Positions 1 to 8,472 of a stretch of DNA of 63,134 nucleotides are shown here, piece by piece. The notes under the pieces are model-generated. The model was not told where the DNA came from. It searched no databases and worked only from the letters and a program-made list of their open reading frames with translations. Source of the DNA: JAFDVL01 sp043736395 (lineage in GTDB: Bacteria; Acidobacteriota; Blastocatellia; RBC074); assembly GCA_043736395.1 (NCBI GenBank), contig JAYTCQ010000032.1, positions 1-63,134 on the forward strand, read 5' to 3'. Numbering within the stretch: position 1 is the first letter of the stretch; every line of letters begins with the position of its first letter. The position numbers and the translations under genes were made by a program.

Positions 1-1530
1 GGGTTGGTGAGGGCGTCTTGCTCGCTCAGCGTGAATGCTTTCCAGTAACACGCTGGCGGGTTCGTCGTTTGGGTCTTGTGCAACAAGTTGGCCTGAGAAA
101 GCCGCCTGGAGAATATTTTTGCGCTGAACGTCAGATTGTTTTAGTGATAATTCAATTGAGTGTTCTTGTTGCTCAATGCCTGACAATACATGAACAATCG
201 TACGAAGAATGGCAACGGTTTCTTCCATTGAAGGTAGTGGCAAAAACACTGAGGCAATTTGCTGAAGATTTAAGCCAGGCTTACCTGCACCATAAGCTGC
301 TTCCAAAATTTGATTGTGCCGACCTAATGGGCAAGTTAGAAACAAGTGTAAATATGCACCTAGCATTTTGAAGACGGGGCGAATTAGTGCTACGTGCTGA
401 CTAACATAAGCTTCATCAATGTCATTAGCGACAAGTGCACATTTCCCAACATTAGCACCTGTGATTGTTAACAAAATATCGTCACGCTCAACTAATGTTC
501 TGGCGCCTTCGATTTCTGTTGGAAGTAAAACTTTTGCTACGTCCGACAGATCAAGCCTGTCTGTCTTAATGTCTTGTGATCGAATGAATAAAACACCCTC
601 TTTAGCGTAGAAATCCGCCCAGCCGCGAGAACCGCTGGTGATTAGTGACGTGCATTGATCCACCGTTGCCCACGCCCAACCTTTTGGCAATTGCGGCAAT
701 TCGCTGGTGTCAGGTTGTACAGGTTCAGGATATTTGTCTTTCCAGTCTTTGGGAGGCGTTTTGTCTTGTTCTGCAAACTTGGCGAATTGTTTTTCTTCCC
801 AGCGGTGACGGCGTTCGATGAGGATGCGTTTGAGCAGTTGCGCACCTGTTTCCAACGGTTCGCCTAGTTTGGTGCGGGCTTTCCGCCACTCGGCAGTGAG
901 CGTGCCTTCCACTGCCGCTTTCAGTAGCGATTGCCGATATTGTGTCAATTTCTTTTGTGCGGCTTTGAGTTCGGCTACGCCTGCGTCGAGGTCGGAGAAG
1001 ACTTCTTCGAGCTTTTTGACGATACGTGTTTGTTCGTTCCTTGGCGGAATTGGAAGCATTAGAGTGCTTAGATTCCCGCGAGAAATTCGTTTTCGGGTAG
1101 ACCCACTTTGAAGCGAATGGATTCTTTCTCGGAACTCAGGTGCGTTGATGAAATACATTAACCAACGTTGATCGAAGTGAGCTTCAATGCCTCTAACCAC
1201 ACAAACATCCACAACCGTAACTGATTCCATTTTGTCGCCGGGAAAGAGGCAAGCACGCCCCAAAGGATCGGGCATTCTTGCGATTAAGACATCGCCTTTG
1301 ACCAAGAAAGTGCAGCGAAGTTCAATTGCTTTGGCTTTAGTTAGATAACGATTCGATTTGTTAACAAAAAAACCATCACCAATGTCGGCCAACTGAATCA
1401 ACCTAATATTACCATTGGGGTCTTGGTCTTTACTCTCAATCCAATCACCATCAATAAAAACCCCATCGCCGGAGATTAGGTTGGGGATCGTAGCTTGTAT
1501 CCAACTGTCAGGTAGTTTGAATTCACTCAC
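1..1530 (-). CDS. hsdS: Type I restriction-modification specificity subunit HsdS (partial, C-terminus off window)
   Basis: An uninterrupted reading frame of 510 codons runs from a GTG at 1530-1528 to the left edge without a stop. The GTG has AAGG about ten bases upstream. It recognises the DNA target for an HsdR/HsdM/HsdS complex. The protein has the usual two-half layout: a first target recognition domain, then a conserved helix around 'IPPRNEQTRIVKKLEEVF', then a second target domain beginning near 'LPKGWAWATVDQC' and a second conserved helix with 'LPLPSMEETVAILRTIV'. The last visible residues (LLESIHAERARRP) are typical of the HsdS C-terminus, so little is missing. HsdM and HsdR are not in this window and could lie to the left. 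Confidence 0.93.
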   Translation of the reverse strand, partial: MSEFKLPDSWIQATIPNLISGDGVFIDGDWIESKDQDPNGNIRLIQLADIGDGFFVNKSNRYLTKAKAIELRCTFLVKGDVLIARMPDPLGRACLFPGDKMESVTVVDVCVVRGIEAHFDQRWLMYFINAPEFRERIHSLQSGSTRKRISRGNLSTLMLPIPPRNEQTRIVKKLEEVFSDLDAGVAELKAAQKKLTQYRQSLLKAAVEGTLTAEWRKARTKLGEPLETGAQLLKRILIERRHRWEEKQFAKFAEQDKTPPKDWKDKYPEPVQPDTSELPQLPKGWAWATVDQCTSLITSGSRGWADFYAKEGVLFIRSQDIKTDRLDLSDVAKVLLPTEIEGARTLVERDDILLTITGANVGKCALVANDIDEAYVSQHVALIRPVFKMLGAYLHLFLTCPLGRHNQILEAAYGAGKPGLNLQQIASVFLPLPSMEETVAILRTIVHVLSGIEQQEHSIELSLKQSDVQRKNILQAAFSGQLVAQDPNDEPASVLLESIHAERARRPHQP

Positions 1531-1677
1531 ACTGCAATATCCTTATTTATTTCTTTCATTTTTGCGAACATCTGCGGGGGAGCATCTTACGAGAAATGAG
1601 GGTTACTTGGAAGGCTGTTTTGTTGTTCAACGGCTGGAATTTTGATTTGTTGTTTTGAGGTATTTAGAGGGCACGTT

Positions 1678-1932
1678 TCAGTACGGTTTTATTGGCGGTT
1701 TGTAGCGGGTATCGTCGCCTTCCTGCCGCGTCCGCGAAACCCAATCCTGTGCGTCTTCGCCAGTTAACGGGTAGGGAGCAATGCCTGCAACGTCCATCCA
1801 TTTTTTTCGTGTCGGTGTTTCAATCGCGGGATCGCGACGGGCGCGTTCGATCAGTAAAACTGCCAATGCTAATTGTTCACTAGCTGACAGCATTTCTGCC
1901 TGTTTCATAATTTCGCCAACTTGAGCCGTCAT
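1678..1932 (-). CDS. Small antitoxin-like protein, no toxin partner visible
   Basis: This encodes about 84 residues from an ATG at 1932 with a strong GGAGG ribosome site just upstream; a longer frame starts at 1956 but lacks such a site. The N-terminus (QAEMLSASEQLALAVLLIERAR) is an amphipathic helix like those of small antitoxins found upstream of PIN-domain toxins in many bacteria. The C-terminal 'PLTGEDAQDWVSRTRQEGD' is also shared with that group, as far as I recognise it. No toxin gene follows: the 147 bases to hsdS show no PIN-like frame. It is either an orphan antitoxin or a small protein of another kind. Confidence 0.6.
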   Translation of the reverse strand: MTAQVGEIMKQAEMLSASEQLALAVLLIERARRDPAIETPTRKKWMDVAGIAPYPLTGEDAQDWVSRTRQEGDDTRYKPPIKPY

Positions 1933-2066
1933 TTGATTTCCTCCGAAATGCGACAAACTTTCTGCTCTGCTATCTTACTCGCATCCTGCGGTTGAAGACA
2001 AAATATTTATAAAGTCATTGACTGGCAGGCATCTGGAAAATTGAATTAGGAAGGATTTTAGTTGGT

Positions 2067-2118
2067 ACGTTTCAGCGTGGTTTTACTTCTGATGTGAGGT
2101 AAAACCACGCTGAAGCGT
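2067..2118. repeat. Intergenic inverted repeat (family H)
   Basis: Two 20-base arms (2067-2086 and 2099-2118) are complementary except for one position, separated by 12 bases. The core is TTCAGCGTGGTTTTAC and its complement. It lies downstream of the ExbB-like gene and might act as a transcript end, but has no T-run. Confidence 0.75.
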
Positions 2119-2147
2119 GAACTCTGAACGTTATTTCGAACTCTTTT

Positions 2148-2840
2148 TCATTCGCCTCGGTGTTGCAGGAAATAGTCTACTAATTCTTCGGCGGAGTTGT
2201 TCATTTCTACGCCGAACACGTGGATGCGGTTGGTGAAATAGTTGTACATCCAGACGGCGGGGATGGCTACGACTAAGCCGAGTGCGGTAGTGAATAATGC
2301 CTCGGCGATGCCGCCGGCGACGACGGTTAATCCGGCGCTTTGTTGTTCGTTCATTTGTGTGAAGGCGTTGATGATGCCGACTACGGTTCCGAATAATCCA
2401 ACGAAGGGAGCGGTGGAACCAATTGTCGCCAGGCTGGATAATCCTTTTTGCATTTCAGCATGTTTCATCGCGGTAGTTCGTTTGATGGCGCGTTTGGCTT
2501 TGCGCAAAGGATTCGTGACAGCCGTATTCGTCAATTCCTGAAGACCGGAATTGACTACGATGGCGAGATGACTTTTTTTGTAATCCCTTGATAATTGCAA
2601 CGCCTGATCCAGATGAGCTTCTTTCAGCATCGCGGCAACCTGCGGAATGAATTCGCGTGATTGGCGGGCGGCGGCGTTAAAGGCAAGGTAGCGTTCGAGC
2701 ATAACTGCCAAAGAAAATACGGACATTAACAGCAAAATTACGATCACGGCTAACCCTACAGCGCTGGTATCGCGGATGATATTGCCGATACTCCATTTGA
2801 ATTCCGACAAGAGAGCAAAGCTAAAGCTAAGAAGTGTCAT
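2148..2840 (-). CDS. MotA/TolQ/ExbB proton channel family protein
   Basis: The protein has 230 residues, normal for ExbB/TolQ. It is an inner-membrane channel subunit that uses the proton gradient to energise TonB- or Tol-type systems. One membrane segment lies near residues 30-50. Two more lie near 130-155 and 170-200, with the conserved 'ATIGSTAPFVGLFGTVVGI' stretch and a following 'GGIAEALFTTALGLVVAIPAV'. The start has a near-perfect AGGAGG eight bases upstream. No ExbD/TolR gene follows, which is unusual because the pair is normally adjacent. I cannot choose between ExbB and TolQ from sequence alone. Confidence 0.9.
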   Translation of the reverse strand: MTLLSFSFALLSEFKWSIGNIIRDTSAVGLAVIVILLLMSVFSLAVMLERYLAFNAAARQSREFIPQVAAMLKEAHLDQALQLSRDYKKSHLAIVVNSGLQELTNTAVTNPLRKAKRAIKRTTAMKHAEMQKGLSSLATIGSTAPFVGLFGTVVGIINAFTQMNEQQSAGLTVVAGGIAEALFTTALGLVVAIPAVWMYNYFTNRIHVFGVEMNNSAEELVDYFLQHRGE

Positions 2841-2950
2841 AAACCGGACCTCCTGAGAAAAAAATTAGTCTCAAATCTTTTTTTGTGATGGTGACGTTCC
2901 TCAGCGCGCCTGATGAACGTGGTATATTAGTGATTATCGGAATTATTTTT

Positions 2951-3068
2951 CCACGAAGTACACGAAGGAACACGAAGTTGAAATCATTTCTTTTCTGGCG
3001 ATTCGTTCTTTGATTCAAGTATCAGAATTAATTCCTATCTCTTCGTGCAACTTAGTGTCCTTCGTGGA
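2951..3068. repeat. Inverted repeat of the CCACGAAG family (copy 1)
   Basis: The left arm (2951-2977) carries CCACGAAGTACACGAAGG and the right arm (3041-3068) is an imperfect complement. The same arm sequence recurs at 51440 and 59021. It fills the space between the ExbB-like gene and rlmB. The 63-residue frame over it is not a credible gene. Confidence 0.8.
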
Positions 3069-3124
3069 TAATTTATCCCGATAATATTTATTAGACTCCA
3101 AAGTTTTTACAAAGTTCCCAACTT

Positions 3125-3892
3125 ATGAATTTCATTTACGGATTAGTACCAGTAGTCGAAGCCTTGCGCGCCGGACGGCGTACCATTAGCAAAATTGTCA
3201 TTGCGACCAACGTCCAGCCTTCGCGCTTGAATGAATTAATACAATTAGCGCGCGCCTCGAAAGTGACGCTCGAACGTCGTGATCGCCGAGACCTGGATGA
3301 ATTCGCCAAAGGCGGAAATCATCAGGGAGTCATCGCCTTGCTCACCGGCAACGATGTTGGCGCTCGTAAAACTGCCGGATATTTCGATGCGGAAGAGCTG
3401 CTCGATAATATCGCGGGTACGCCGTTTCTCGTATTGCTGGACAACATCGAAGACCCGCACAATTTAGGTGCAATTTTGCGTACCTGCGAATGCGCGGGCG
3501 TAGACGGAATTTTCCTGCCCGAACATCGCTCGGCGAGCTTGTCAGAAACTGTTGCCAAGACTTCGGCGGGCGCGGTGGAATACGTCAAAGTCTCGAAAGT
3601 TACCAATCTTGTGACTTTGATTCACGAACTGAAAGAGCGCGGAATTTATGTCCTGGGCGTCGAAGGTGGAACGGACACGGTTTATACCGAAGTTGACATG
3701 ACGGTTCCATTAGCGTTGGTAATGGGCAGTGAAGGGAAGGGCGTAAGGCGCTTAGTCAGAGAGAAATGTGATGCGCTGATTTCAATTCCGATGCTGGGGA
3801 AAATTAATTCTTTGAATGTGAGTGTCGCGACAGGAGTGGTGTTATTTGAAGCGCAACGGCAACGAACTGTATCACGGACTGTTAGTCCGTGA
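3125..3892 (+). CDS. rlmB: 23S rRNA 2'-O-methyltransferase RlmB (TrmH/SpoU family)
   Basis: The protein has 255 residues, normal for the family. It methylates the ribose of a guanosine in the peptidyl transferase region of 23S rRNA with S-adenosylmethionine. The N-terminal substrate-binding domain starts 'MNFIYGLVPVVEALRAG'. The C-terminal knotted SPOUT domain shows all three SpoU motifs: 'NIEDPHNLGAILRTCE', 'ALVMGSEGKGVRRLV' and 'IPMLGKINSLNVSVATGVV'. Assignment as RlmB rather than another TrmH-family rRNA or tRNA methylase rests on the N-terminal domain. Confidence 0.9.
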   Translation: MNFIYGLVPVVEALRAGRRTISKIVIATNVQPSRLNELIQLARASKVTLERRDRRDLDEFAKGGNHQGVIALLTGNDVGARKTAGYFDAEELLDNIAGTPFLVLLDNIEDPHNLGAILRTCECAGVDGIFLPEHRSASLSETVAKTSAGAVEYVKVSKVTNLVTLIHELKERGIYVLGVEGGTDTVYTEVDMTVPLALVMGSEGKGVRRLVREKCDALISIPMLGKINSLNVSVATGVVLFEAQRQRTVSRTVSP

Positions 3893-3922
3893 GCATTTAG
3901 ACGCAGACTGACAGTCTGCGGT
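3872..3922. repeat. Two adjacent short hairpins after rlmB
   Basis: CACGGACTGTTAGTCCGTG and CGCAGACTGACAGTCTGCG are two short palindromes in tandem at the end of rlmB. The first overlaps the last codons of rlmB. They may form the transcript end between rlmB and the convergent zinc-ribbon gene, though neither is followed by a T-run. Confidence 0.65.
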
Positions 3923-3925
3923 ACG

Positions 3926-4648
3926 TTATCCAGCTGCACTGATTTCAGATTTGTAATACAGGATGCGTCCGCAGTTTTCGCATTCGTGGATTTTATCTCC
4001 ACGTTTGATTTCGCTGAAGGCTTGCGGGCGCATCGTCATGCGGCAAGCGGAACAGGCGTAATTTTTGGCTTCGGAAAGTACGAGGCCGGATTTCAGACGA
4101 GCTACACGTTCGTAGGTGGAACGGGTTTCGATAGAAAGTTGCGTGACTAAACGTTCACGTTCAGCGGCAAGAATTGCAAGTTTTTGTTGATCGGCTTCGA
4201 CAGCAGCGGCGAGCGCGGACAGGTGGTCGTCAACTTCCTTTCGCTTAATTTCAATTTCAGGAGAGCGTTCGTTGACTTGGACTTCGAGTTTCTCGACCTT
4301 TTCCATGATTTTCAGCAACTCAGTTTCTAAGGTACTGATCACTTTTTTGGTCGAATCAACTTCACGGACAGCGGTTGTGTATTCGCGCTCATTCGTCGCC
4401 TTCATCAAATCCGCTTTGAATTTTTCATGCTTGGCGGTTTCAGAAGCGATGTCTGTTTCAAGACGATTTTTTTCAGCGGCAGCAGTCTCGAATTCAGATT
4501 TGAGATTCAAGAATTCTTTGGCAGAAGCCTCAAACTTTCGTTCGATGGAGGTTTTACGCGTCGGCAACGACGCAGCTTCAGCGTTACAACGTTTTATTTC
4601 GATGTCGGTTTCCTGGAGCGAAACTAATAAGCTAAGTTCAGCGATCAA
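3926..4648 (-). CDS. Coiled-coil protein with C4 zinc ribbon
   Basis: About 240 residues from a TTG at 4648, chosen because AGGAG lies seven to eight bases upstream; a longer ATG frame from 4738 has no such site and runs into a repeat. Residues 10-180 are a long heptad-rich coiled coil. The C-terminal 40 residues form a zinc ribbon with two CxxC knuckles, 'YACSACRMTM' and 'CENCGRILYY'. This is the widespread C4-type zinc-ribbon coiled-coil family (DUF164). Its role is not settled for most bacteria; nucleic acid or ribosome binding is plausible. Confidence 0.85.
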   Translation of the reverse strand: MIAELSLLVSLQETDIEIKRCNAEAASLPTRKTSIERKFEASAKEFLNLKSEFETAAAEKNRLETDIASETAKHEKFKADLMKATNEREYTTAVREVDSTKKVISTLETELLKIMEKVEKLEVQVNERSPEIEIKRKEVDDHLSALAAAVEADQQKLAILAAERERLVTQLSIETRSTYERVARLKSGLVLSEAKNYACSACRMTMRPQAFSEIKRGDKIHECENCGRILYYKSEISAAG

Positions 4649-4726
4649 GCGGTATCTCCTGTTTCTTGCGTCAAAATTTCTTTGAGGTATGAGAATACAT
4701 TTACATTCTATAATCACACGAAACCA

Positions 4727-4879
4727 ACTGGAGCGCAAGCGTCTTGCTTGCCGCGAGCGCGTGAAACGCCGCTCCTGTGACGTGGTAAGCGGTTCACTTG
4801 ATCTTCAGGGTATTTCCTTGCCACGGTCGTTTGTGATGCTTGCGCTGGCAAACGGCAAGCGAGACGCTTGCGCTCCAGT
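4727..4879. repeat. Inverted repeat (family C) between zinc-ribbon gene and hemL
   Basis: Arms of 26 bases at 4727-4752 and 4854-4879 match as complements with one mismatch; the core is GGAGCGCAAGCGTC. The hundred bases between them hold no gene. The element lies in the divergent promoter region of the zinc-ribbon gene and hemL. Confidence 0.8.
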
Positions 4880-4903
4880 CAGGCTTGCGACTATTTTAAA
4901 GAG

Positions 4904-6190
4904 ATGAGCATTTATCCAAAATCTGAACAATTATTTGAGCGAGCCAAACAGGTAATTCCCGGTGGCGTGAACTCTCCGGTACGCGCTTTTCGCGGCGTCG
5001 GAGGTTCTCCACTATTTATAAAATCCGCTAACGGATGCTTTCTGCATGATGCTGACGGGCGCGAATACATTGACTACGTTGGATCGTGGGGGCCAATGAT
5101 TTTAGGCCACGCGCACCCGGAAATTATTGCTGCGATTCAGGACGCCGCGACTCGTGGGACGAGTTACGGAGCACCGACTGAACTTGAAATTGAACTGGCT
5201 GACGAAGTCATTGATGCCTTTCCTTCCATCGAAAAAGTCAGAATGACATCCAGTGGAACAGAGGCTACAATGTCGGCTTTGCGTGTGGCGCGTGGATTTA
5301 CGGGACGAAATAAAATCGTCAAATTTGAAGGTTGCTATCACGGTCACGGCGATAGTTTACTCGTCAAAGCCGGATCAGGAGTGGCTACGCTTGGGCTGCC
5401 GGATTCACCCGGAGTTTTGCCGGAAGTAGCGGCGAATACGATCACGGTTGCGTTCAATAATGCCGGGGCTTTGCAACAGGTATTTGACGAAATCGGTAAA
5501 GAAATCGCAGCTGTCATCATCGAACCGGTTGTAGGGAATATGGGCTGTGTGCCTCCGCAAGCAGGTTATTTACAAGCCGTGCGCGACATTACGGCTAAGC
5601 ACGGAGCGGTGTTAATTTTCGATGAAGTGATGACTGGATTTCGCATCGCACGCGGCGGAGCGCAGGAACTTTACGGGATCAAAGCCGATATGACGACGCT
5701 GGGAAAAATCATTGGAGGCGGCTTGCCTGTGGGAGCTTTTGGTGGGAAACGCGAAATCATGGATTGCGTCGCTCCGGTTGGACCTGTTTATCAGGCGGGA
5801 ACTTTATCAGGAAATCCGTTAGCGGTTACGGCAGGATTGACGCAGCTTCGATTGCTGAAAAATAAGGCAGTGTATGAACATCTGGAACGGGTGACGAAAC
5901 GCCTGGACGAAGGCTTTGCGGAAGCGGCAAAAGAAGCGGGAATTGCCACAGTCAGCAATCGCGTTGGCTCAATGGTGACGATGTTTTTCAACGATGAGGA
6001 AGTTGTGGACTGGACGACTGCAAACAGAAGTAATCGTGAATCGTTCGGGAAATTTTTTCACGCGATGCTGGAGCAGGGAGTATATCTGGCTCCCTCGCAA
6101 TTTGAGGCTGCATTCGTGTCGTTCACGCACACCGATGAAATTATTGATCGAACAATTGAAGCGGCACGGAAGGCATTTGGAAATCTGTAA
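4904..6190 (+). CDS. hemL: Glutamate-1-semialdehyde 2,1-aminomutase
   Basis: The protein is 428 residues from the ATG at 4904, which aligns with the usual family start (MSIYPKSEQLFERAKQVIPGG). It converts glutamate-1-semialdehyde to 5-aminolevulinate in C5-pathway tetrapyrrole synthesis, using PLP. Signatures include 'VNSPVRAFRGVGG', 'GSWGPMILGHAHPE', 'TSSGTEATMSALRVAR', 'FEGCYHGHGD', 'IFDEVMTGFR' and 'TTLGKIIGGGLPVGAFGG', which holds the PLP lysine. A 36-base upstream extension to 4868 overlaps a repeat and is unlikely to be used. Confidence 0.96.
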   Translation: MSIYPKSEQLFERAKQVIPGGVNSPVRAFRGVGGSPLFIKSANGCFLHDADGREYIDYVGSWGPMILGHAHPEIIAAIQDAATRGTSYGAPTELEIELADEVIDAFPSIEKVRMTSSGTEATMSALRVARGFTGRNKIVKFEGCYHGHGDSLLVKAGSGVATLGLPDSPGVLPEVAANTITVAFNNAGALQQVFDEIGKEIAAVIIEPVVGNMGCVPPQAGYLQAVRDITAKHGAVLIFDEVMTGFRIARGGAQELYGIKADMTTLGKIIGGGLPVGAFGGKREIMDCVAPVGPVYQAGTLSGNPLAVTAGLTQLRLLKNKAVYEHLERVTKRLDEGFAEAAKEAGIATVSNRVGSMVTMFFNDEEVVDWTTANRSNRESFGKFFHAMLEQGVYLAPSQFEAAFVSFTHTDEIIDRTIEAARKAFGNL

Positions 6191-6300
6191 TGCAGAAGCC
6201 CGCACGCAGTAAGGGCGCCAGTGCTCTACTCGAACTTTCGCAGGCAATTAATTATTTTCTTCTGGTGAGAAGGCGCCCTTACTGCGTGCGGGCTTCTGCA
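6191..6300. repeat. Perfect inverted repeat (family A, copy 1)
   Basis: Two 29-base arms (6191-6219 and 6272-6300) are exact complements around a 52-base centre. The outer arm is TGCAGAAGCCCGCACGCAGT. It starts directly after the hemL stop codon and ends 11 bases before holA. Two further copies lie at 17745 and 18708. Confidence 0.9.
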
Positions 6301-6311
6301 TTAAAAAATTT

Positions 6312-7361
6312 ATGGCTCCTCCAAAATCATCAACCGACGCCTTGAAATCACAGGCTGAATTATTCCGTCAGCTCAAGAGCGGAAAATTCGCGCCCTTGTA
6401 TTTATTGGTCGGCAATGAAAATTTCCTGCGCGAAGAATCTCTCAAACGGCTCATTTCCGAAGCCGTAGATGAGGGCTTGCGCGATTTCAATGTCTCCGAA
6501 ATTTCAGTGGCTAAAGGCAATCTGGATGACGCATTAGCGATTGCATTGCAATATCCAATGATGTCCGCGCGGCGGGCTGTGGTCGTAACAGGATTTGAAG
6601 CTCTCAACGACGAAAAACAGCTTGAGGCCTTGAAGGATTATTTGCGCAGGCCAGTCGAAAGTACGGTATTAATTTTCAATTCTGCCGGACTGGATAAACG
6701 TCGCACCATCGCTACGATGCTGACAAAATCCTGCGAAGTCGTGAGCTTCGATCAGCTTGATGAACGCGAAGCAGCGCCGCGCTGGGTAGGGAATTACGTC
6801 ACGCAAGCCGGAAGCTTCATCGAACCCGCCGCTGCATCTTTATTGATTGGAATGGTCGGGACGGAATTGCAACGGCTCTCAACAGAGTTGGATAAATTAA
6901 TTTCCTATGTCGGAACGAAAGGGAAAGTTACGCGGGACGATGTGGCGTTGCTGGTGCGATATTCACGGGATCATTCAAATTTTGAAATGACAGATGCAAT
7001 GATGGACGGAGACCGCCGCCGCGCTTTGACTTTATTGGATCATCTGTTCACAAACCCCGCCGAACCACCGCAAACATTGGCTCTGATGCTGCTCGGAGCG
7101 ATGGCGAGCAATTACCGCCGAATGTTGATGGCAAAAGAATTGATGCAGCAAAACGCGCCGCAATCTGAAGTGCAGCACGCCGTGGGATTGCCGACATTTT
7201 TACTCGGAAAATTCAATGAGCGCGTCCGCCGCTTTGATACAGATCGTATTGTGCTCGGCATTGAAAGACTAGCTGCAACGGATGTAGCGTTGAAATCTTC
7301 GATGGGTACGCCGCGCCTGCAATTGGAATTATTGATTTGCGAATTGTGTCCGCTGAAATGA
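6312..7361 (+). CDS. holA: DNA polymerase III subunit delta
   Basis: The protein has 349 residues, normal for HolA, the clamp-loader subunit that opens the sliding clamp. The N-terminus has the family pattern 'KFAPLYLLVGNENFLREES', followed by an AAA+-like domain without a Walker A, as expected for delta. The middle contains 'ELDKLISYVG', typical of the lid region, and the C-terminal collar domain ends 'LQLELLICELC'. It lies downstream of hemL behind an inverted repeat, so co-transcription is possible but not shown. Confidence 0.92.
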   Translation: MAPPKSSTDALKSQAELFRQLKSGKFAPLYLLVGNENFLREESLKRLISEAVDEGLRDFNVSEISVAKGNLDDALAIALQYPMMSARRAVVVTGFEALNDEKQLEALKDYLRRPVESTVLIFNSAGLDKRRTIATMLTKSCEVVSFDQLDEREAAPRWVGNYVTQAGSFIEPAAASLLIGMVGTELQRLSTELDKLISYVGTKGKVTRDDVALLVRYSRDHSNFEMTDAMMDGDRRRALTLLDHLFTNPAEPPQTLALMLLGAMASNYRRMLMAKELMQQNAPQSEVQHAVGLPTFLLGKFNERVRRFDTDRIVLGIERLAATDVALKSSMGTPRLQLELLICELCPLK

Positions 7362-7463
7362 TGTTTTAGGAACGTCAAAAACTGTAAAAGAAAATTCTTG
7401 CCCATCCCCTCTGAATGTGAGAGCATCAAATTTGAGTTAAATTAAATTTATAAGGTACTCGCT

Positions 7464-7778
7464 ATGAACCTACTTAGTATTGATAAAGATATTCATCCGC
7501 TCTCTGACTTTAAGCGTAATACACCAGAATTTATTGAGCAGTTAAAGGCAACAGGTCGCCCTGCTGTCTTAACGGTCAATGGGAAAGCGCAGGTCGTGGT
7601 GCAGGATGCGCAGAGCTATCAAAAGCTAGTGGATTCGCTTGACCGTTCCGAAACCTTAGAAGCGATCCGGCTCGGATTAGAAGACATCAAAGCGGGACGT
7701 ACCCGTCCTGTGAAAGAATTCTTAGCCGACCTGCGGAAAGAATTCGGCTTCCCAGAAAAGGGCGATGTTAAGAAATGA
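7464..7778 (+). CDS. Phd/YefM-type antitoxin
   Basis: This encodes 104 residues. The N-terminal half has the Phd/YefM fold pattern: 'LSDFKRNTPEFIEQLKATG' followed by 'PAVLTVNGKAQVVVQDAQSYQKL'. The C-terminal part is the toxin-binding helix region. Its TGA stop overlaps the ATG of the next gene (ATGA), the standard arrangement for such pairs. The partner toxin gene is broken, so the antitoxin now appears to stand alone. By analogy with its family it should bind its own promoter. Confidence 0.9.
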   Translation: MNLLSIDKDIHPLSDFKRNTPEFIEQLKATGRPAVLTVNGKAQVVVQDAQSYQKLVDSLDRSETLEAIRLGLEDIKAGRTRPVKEFLADLRKEFGFPEKGDVKK

Positions 7779-8077
7779 GTTACCGTGTCGAGATCACCGA
7801 AAGAGCTGAATGAGCGGCACGTGAAATTGTGATCTGGATTGCTGATTACTCGCCGGAGAAAGCCACTGATTGGTACATGGGTTTTTTGGAAGCGGTGGAA
7901 AGCCTGGAAACCTTTCCTGCTCGTTGCGCGATTATTCCAGAGCACTAAGGACAATCAGTTTTTCGACATCTGATCTTTGGAAAATATAGAATTATTTTTC
8001 GCATTGAAGACGAGGCTGTTTACATTGTTCACGTGCGACACCAAAAACAGAAGCCGCTCAATCCTGAAGATATTTAA
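7775..8077 (+). pseudogene. ParE/RelE-type toxin gene with two in-frame stop codons
   Basis: One frame of 100 codons plus a stop, opened by an ATG overlapping the antitoxin stop, reads as a full-length ParE/RelE toxin but contains TGA at 7811-7813 (codon 13) and TAA at 7946-7948 (codon 58). Recognisable pieces are 'MSYRVEITERAE', 'WIADYSPEKATDWYMGFLEA' and 'VFRHLIFGKYRIIFRIEDEA', all in the same frame with no indel. Neither stop lies at a position where the family has a conserved cysteine, and the second is TAA, so this is nonsense decay and not selenocysteine recoding. A sequencing error would have to have happened twice. Confidence 0.85.
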
Positions 8078-8088
8078 TCTCATAAACA

Positions 8089-8355
8089 ATGCAACCCATC
8101 CTCGGACAATCCTGTGAATGCGACGGCTGCCATCTTTGCCATCGGCAAGAAGATGACGGGCGTTGTCTCAACCTTCACGGTCAGAAATATCTCTTTGATG
8201 GGAGCGTCATTGAGTTGTACCATTTCAACGCCAGATTCTATTGCAACTCCTGCCTACCTAAACCAATTGTCGAACCTGCCAATCTTGACTTCAAATTATT
8301 CAATCGGGAAATGGAACGTTTAGAAAAACAAGAGACGTTATTTTTCTTTCGATGA
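8089..8355 (+). CDS. Small cysteine-rich protein, putative zinc binding
   Basis: I do not recognise this 88-residue protein. It has seven cysteines: C9, C11, C14 and C17 in 'SCECDGCHLC', C26, and C52/C55 in 'FYCNSC'. The paired CxxC knuckles around a short beta-rich stretch resemble a zinc ribbon or treble-clef fold. The C-terminus is a short charged helix. It begins 11 bases after the broken toxin gene, so it may ride on the same transcript. A competing frame at 8114-8323 is less convincing. Confidence 0.55.
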   Translation: MQPILGQSCECDGCHLCHRQEDDGRCLNLHGQKYLFDGSVIELYHFNARFYCNSCLPKPIVEPANLDFKLFNREMERLEKQETLFFFR

Positions 8356-8472
8356 GTTAAGAGCACAGCCAGCCATTGTTCATGTCAAAATAGAATCCCG
8401 TTTTTAGTCACTTCCACTTTCTGATAGAATCGTCAAAGCCCCAAAATTAGAAATTTGAGGAGCAGTTATTTT

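Noticed and set aside
18..371. Plus-strand frames across the first 1.6 kb
   Set aside because: They lie antisense to a continuous HsdS frame with clear family motifs.
2827..3018. 63-residue minus-strand frame before the ExbB-like gene
   Set aside because: It is made of an inverted-repeat element and has no recognisable protein features.
7811..7813. TGA in the ParE-like gene as a third selenocysteine codon
   Set aside because: The residue position is not a conserved cysteine in the toxin family, no G-loop hairpin is evident at the proper distance, and a TAA occurs later in the same frame.
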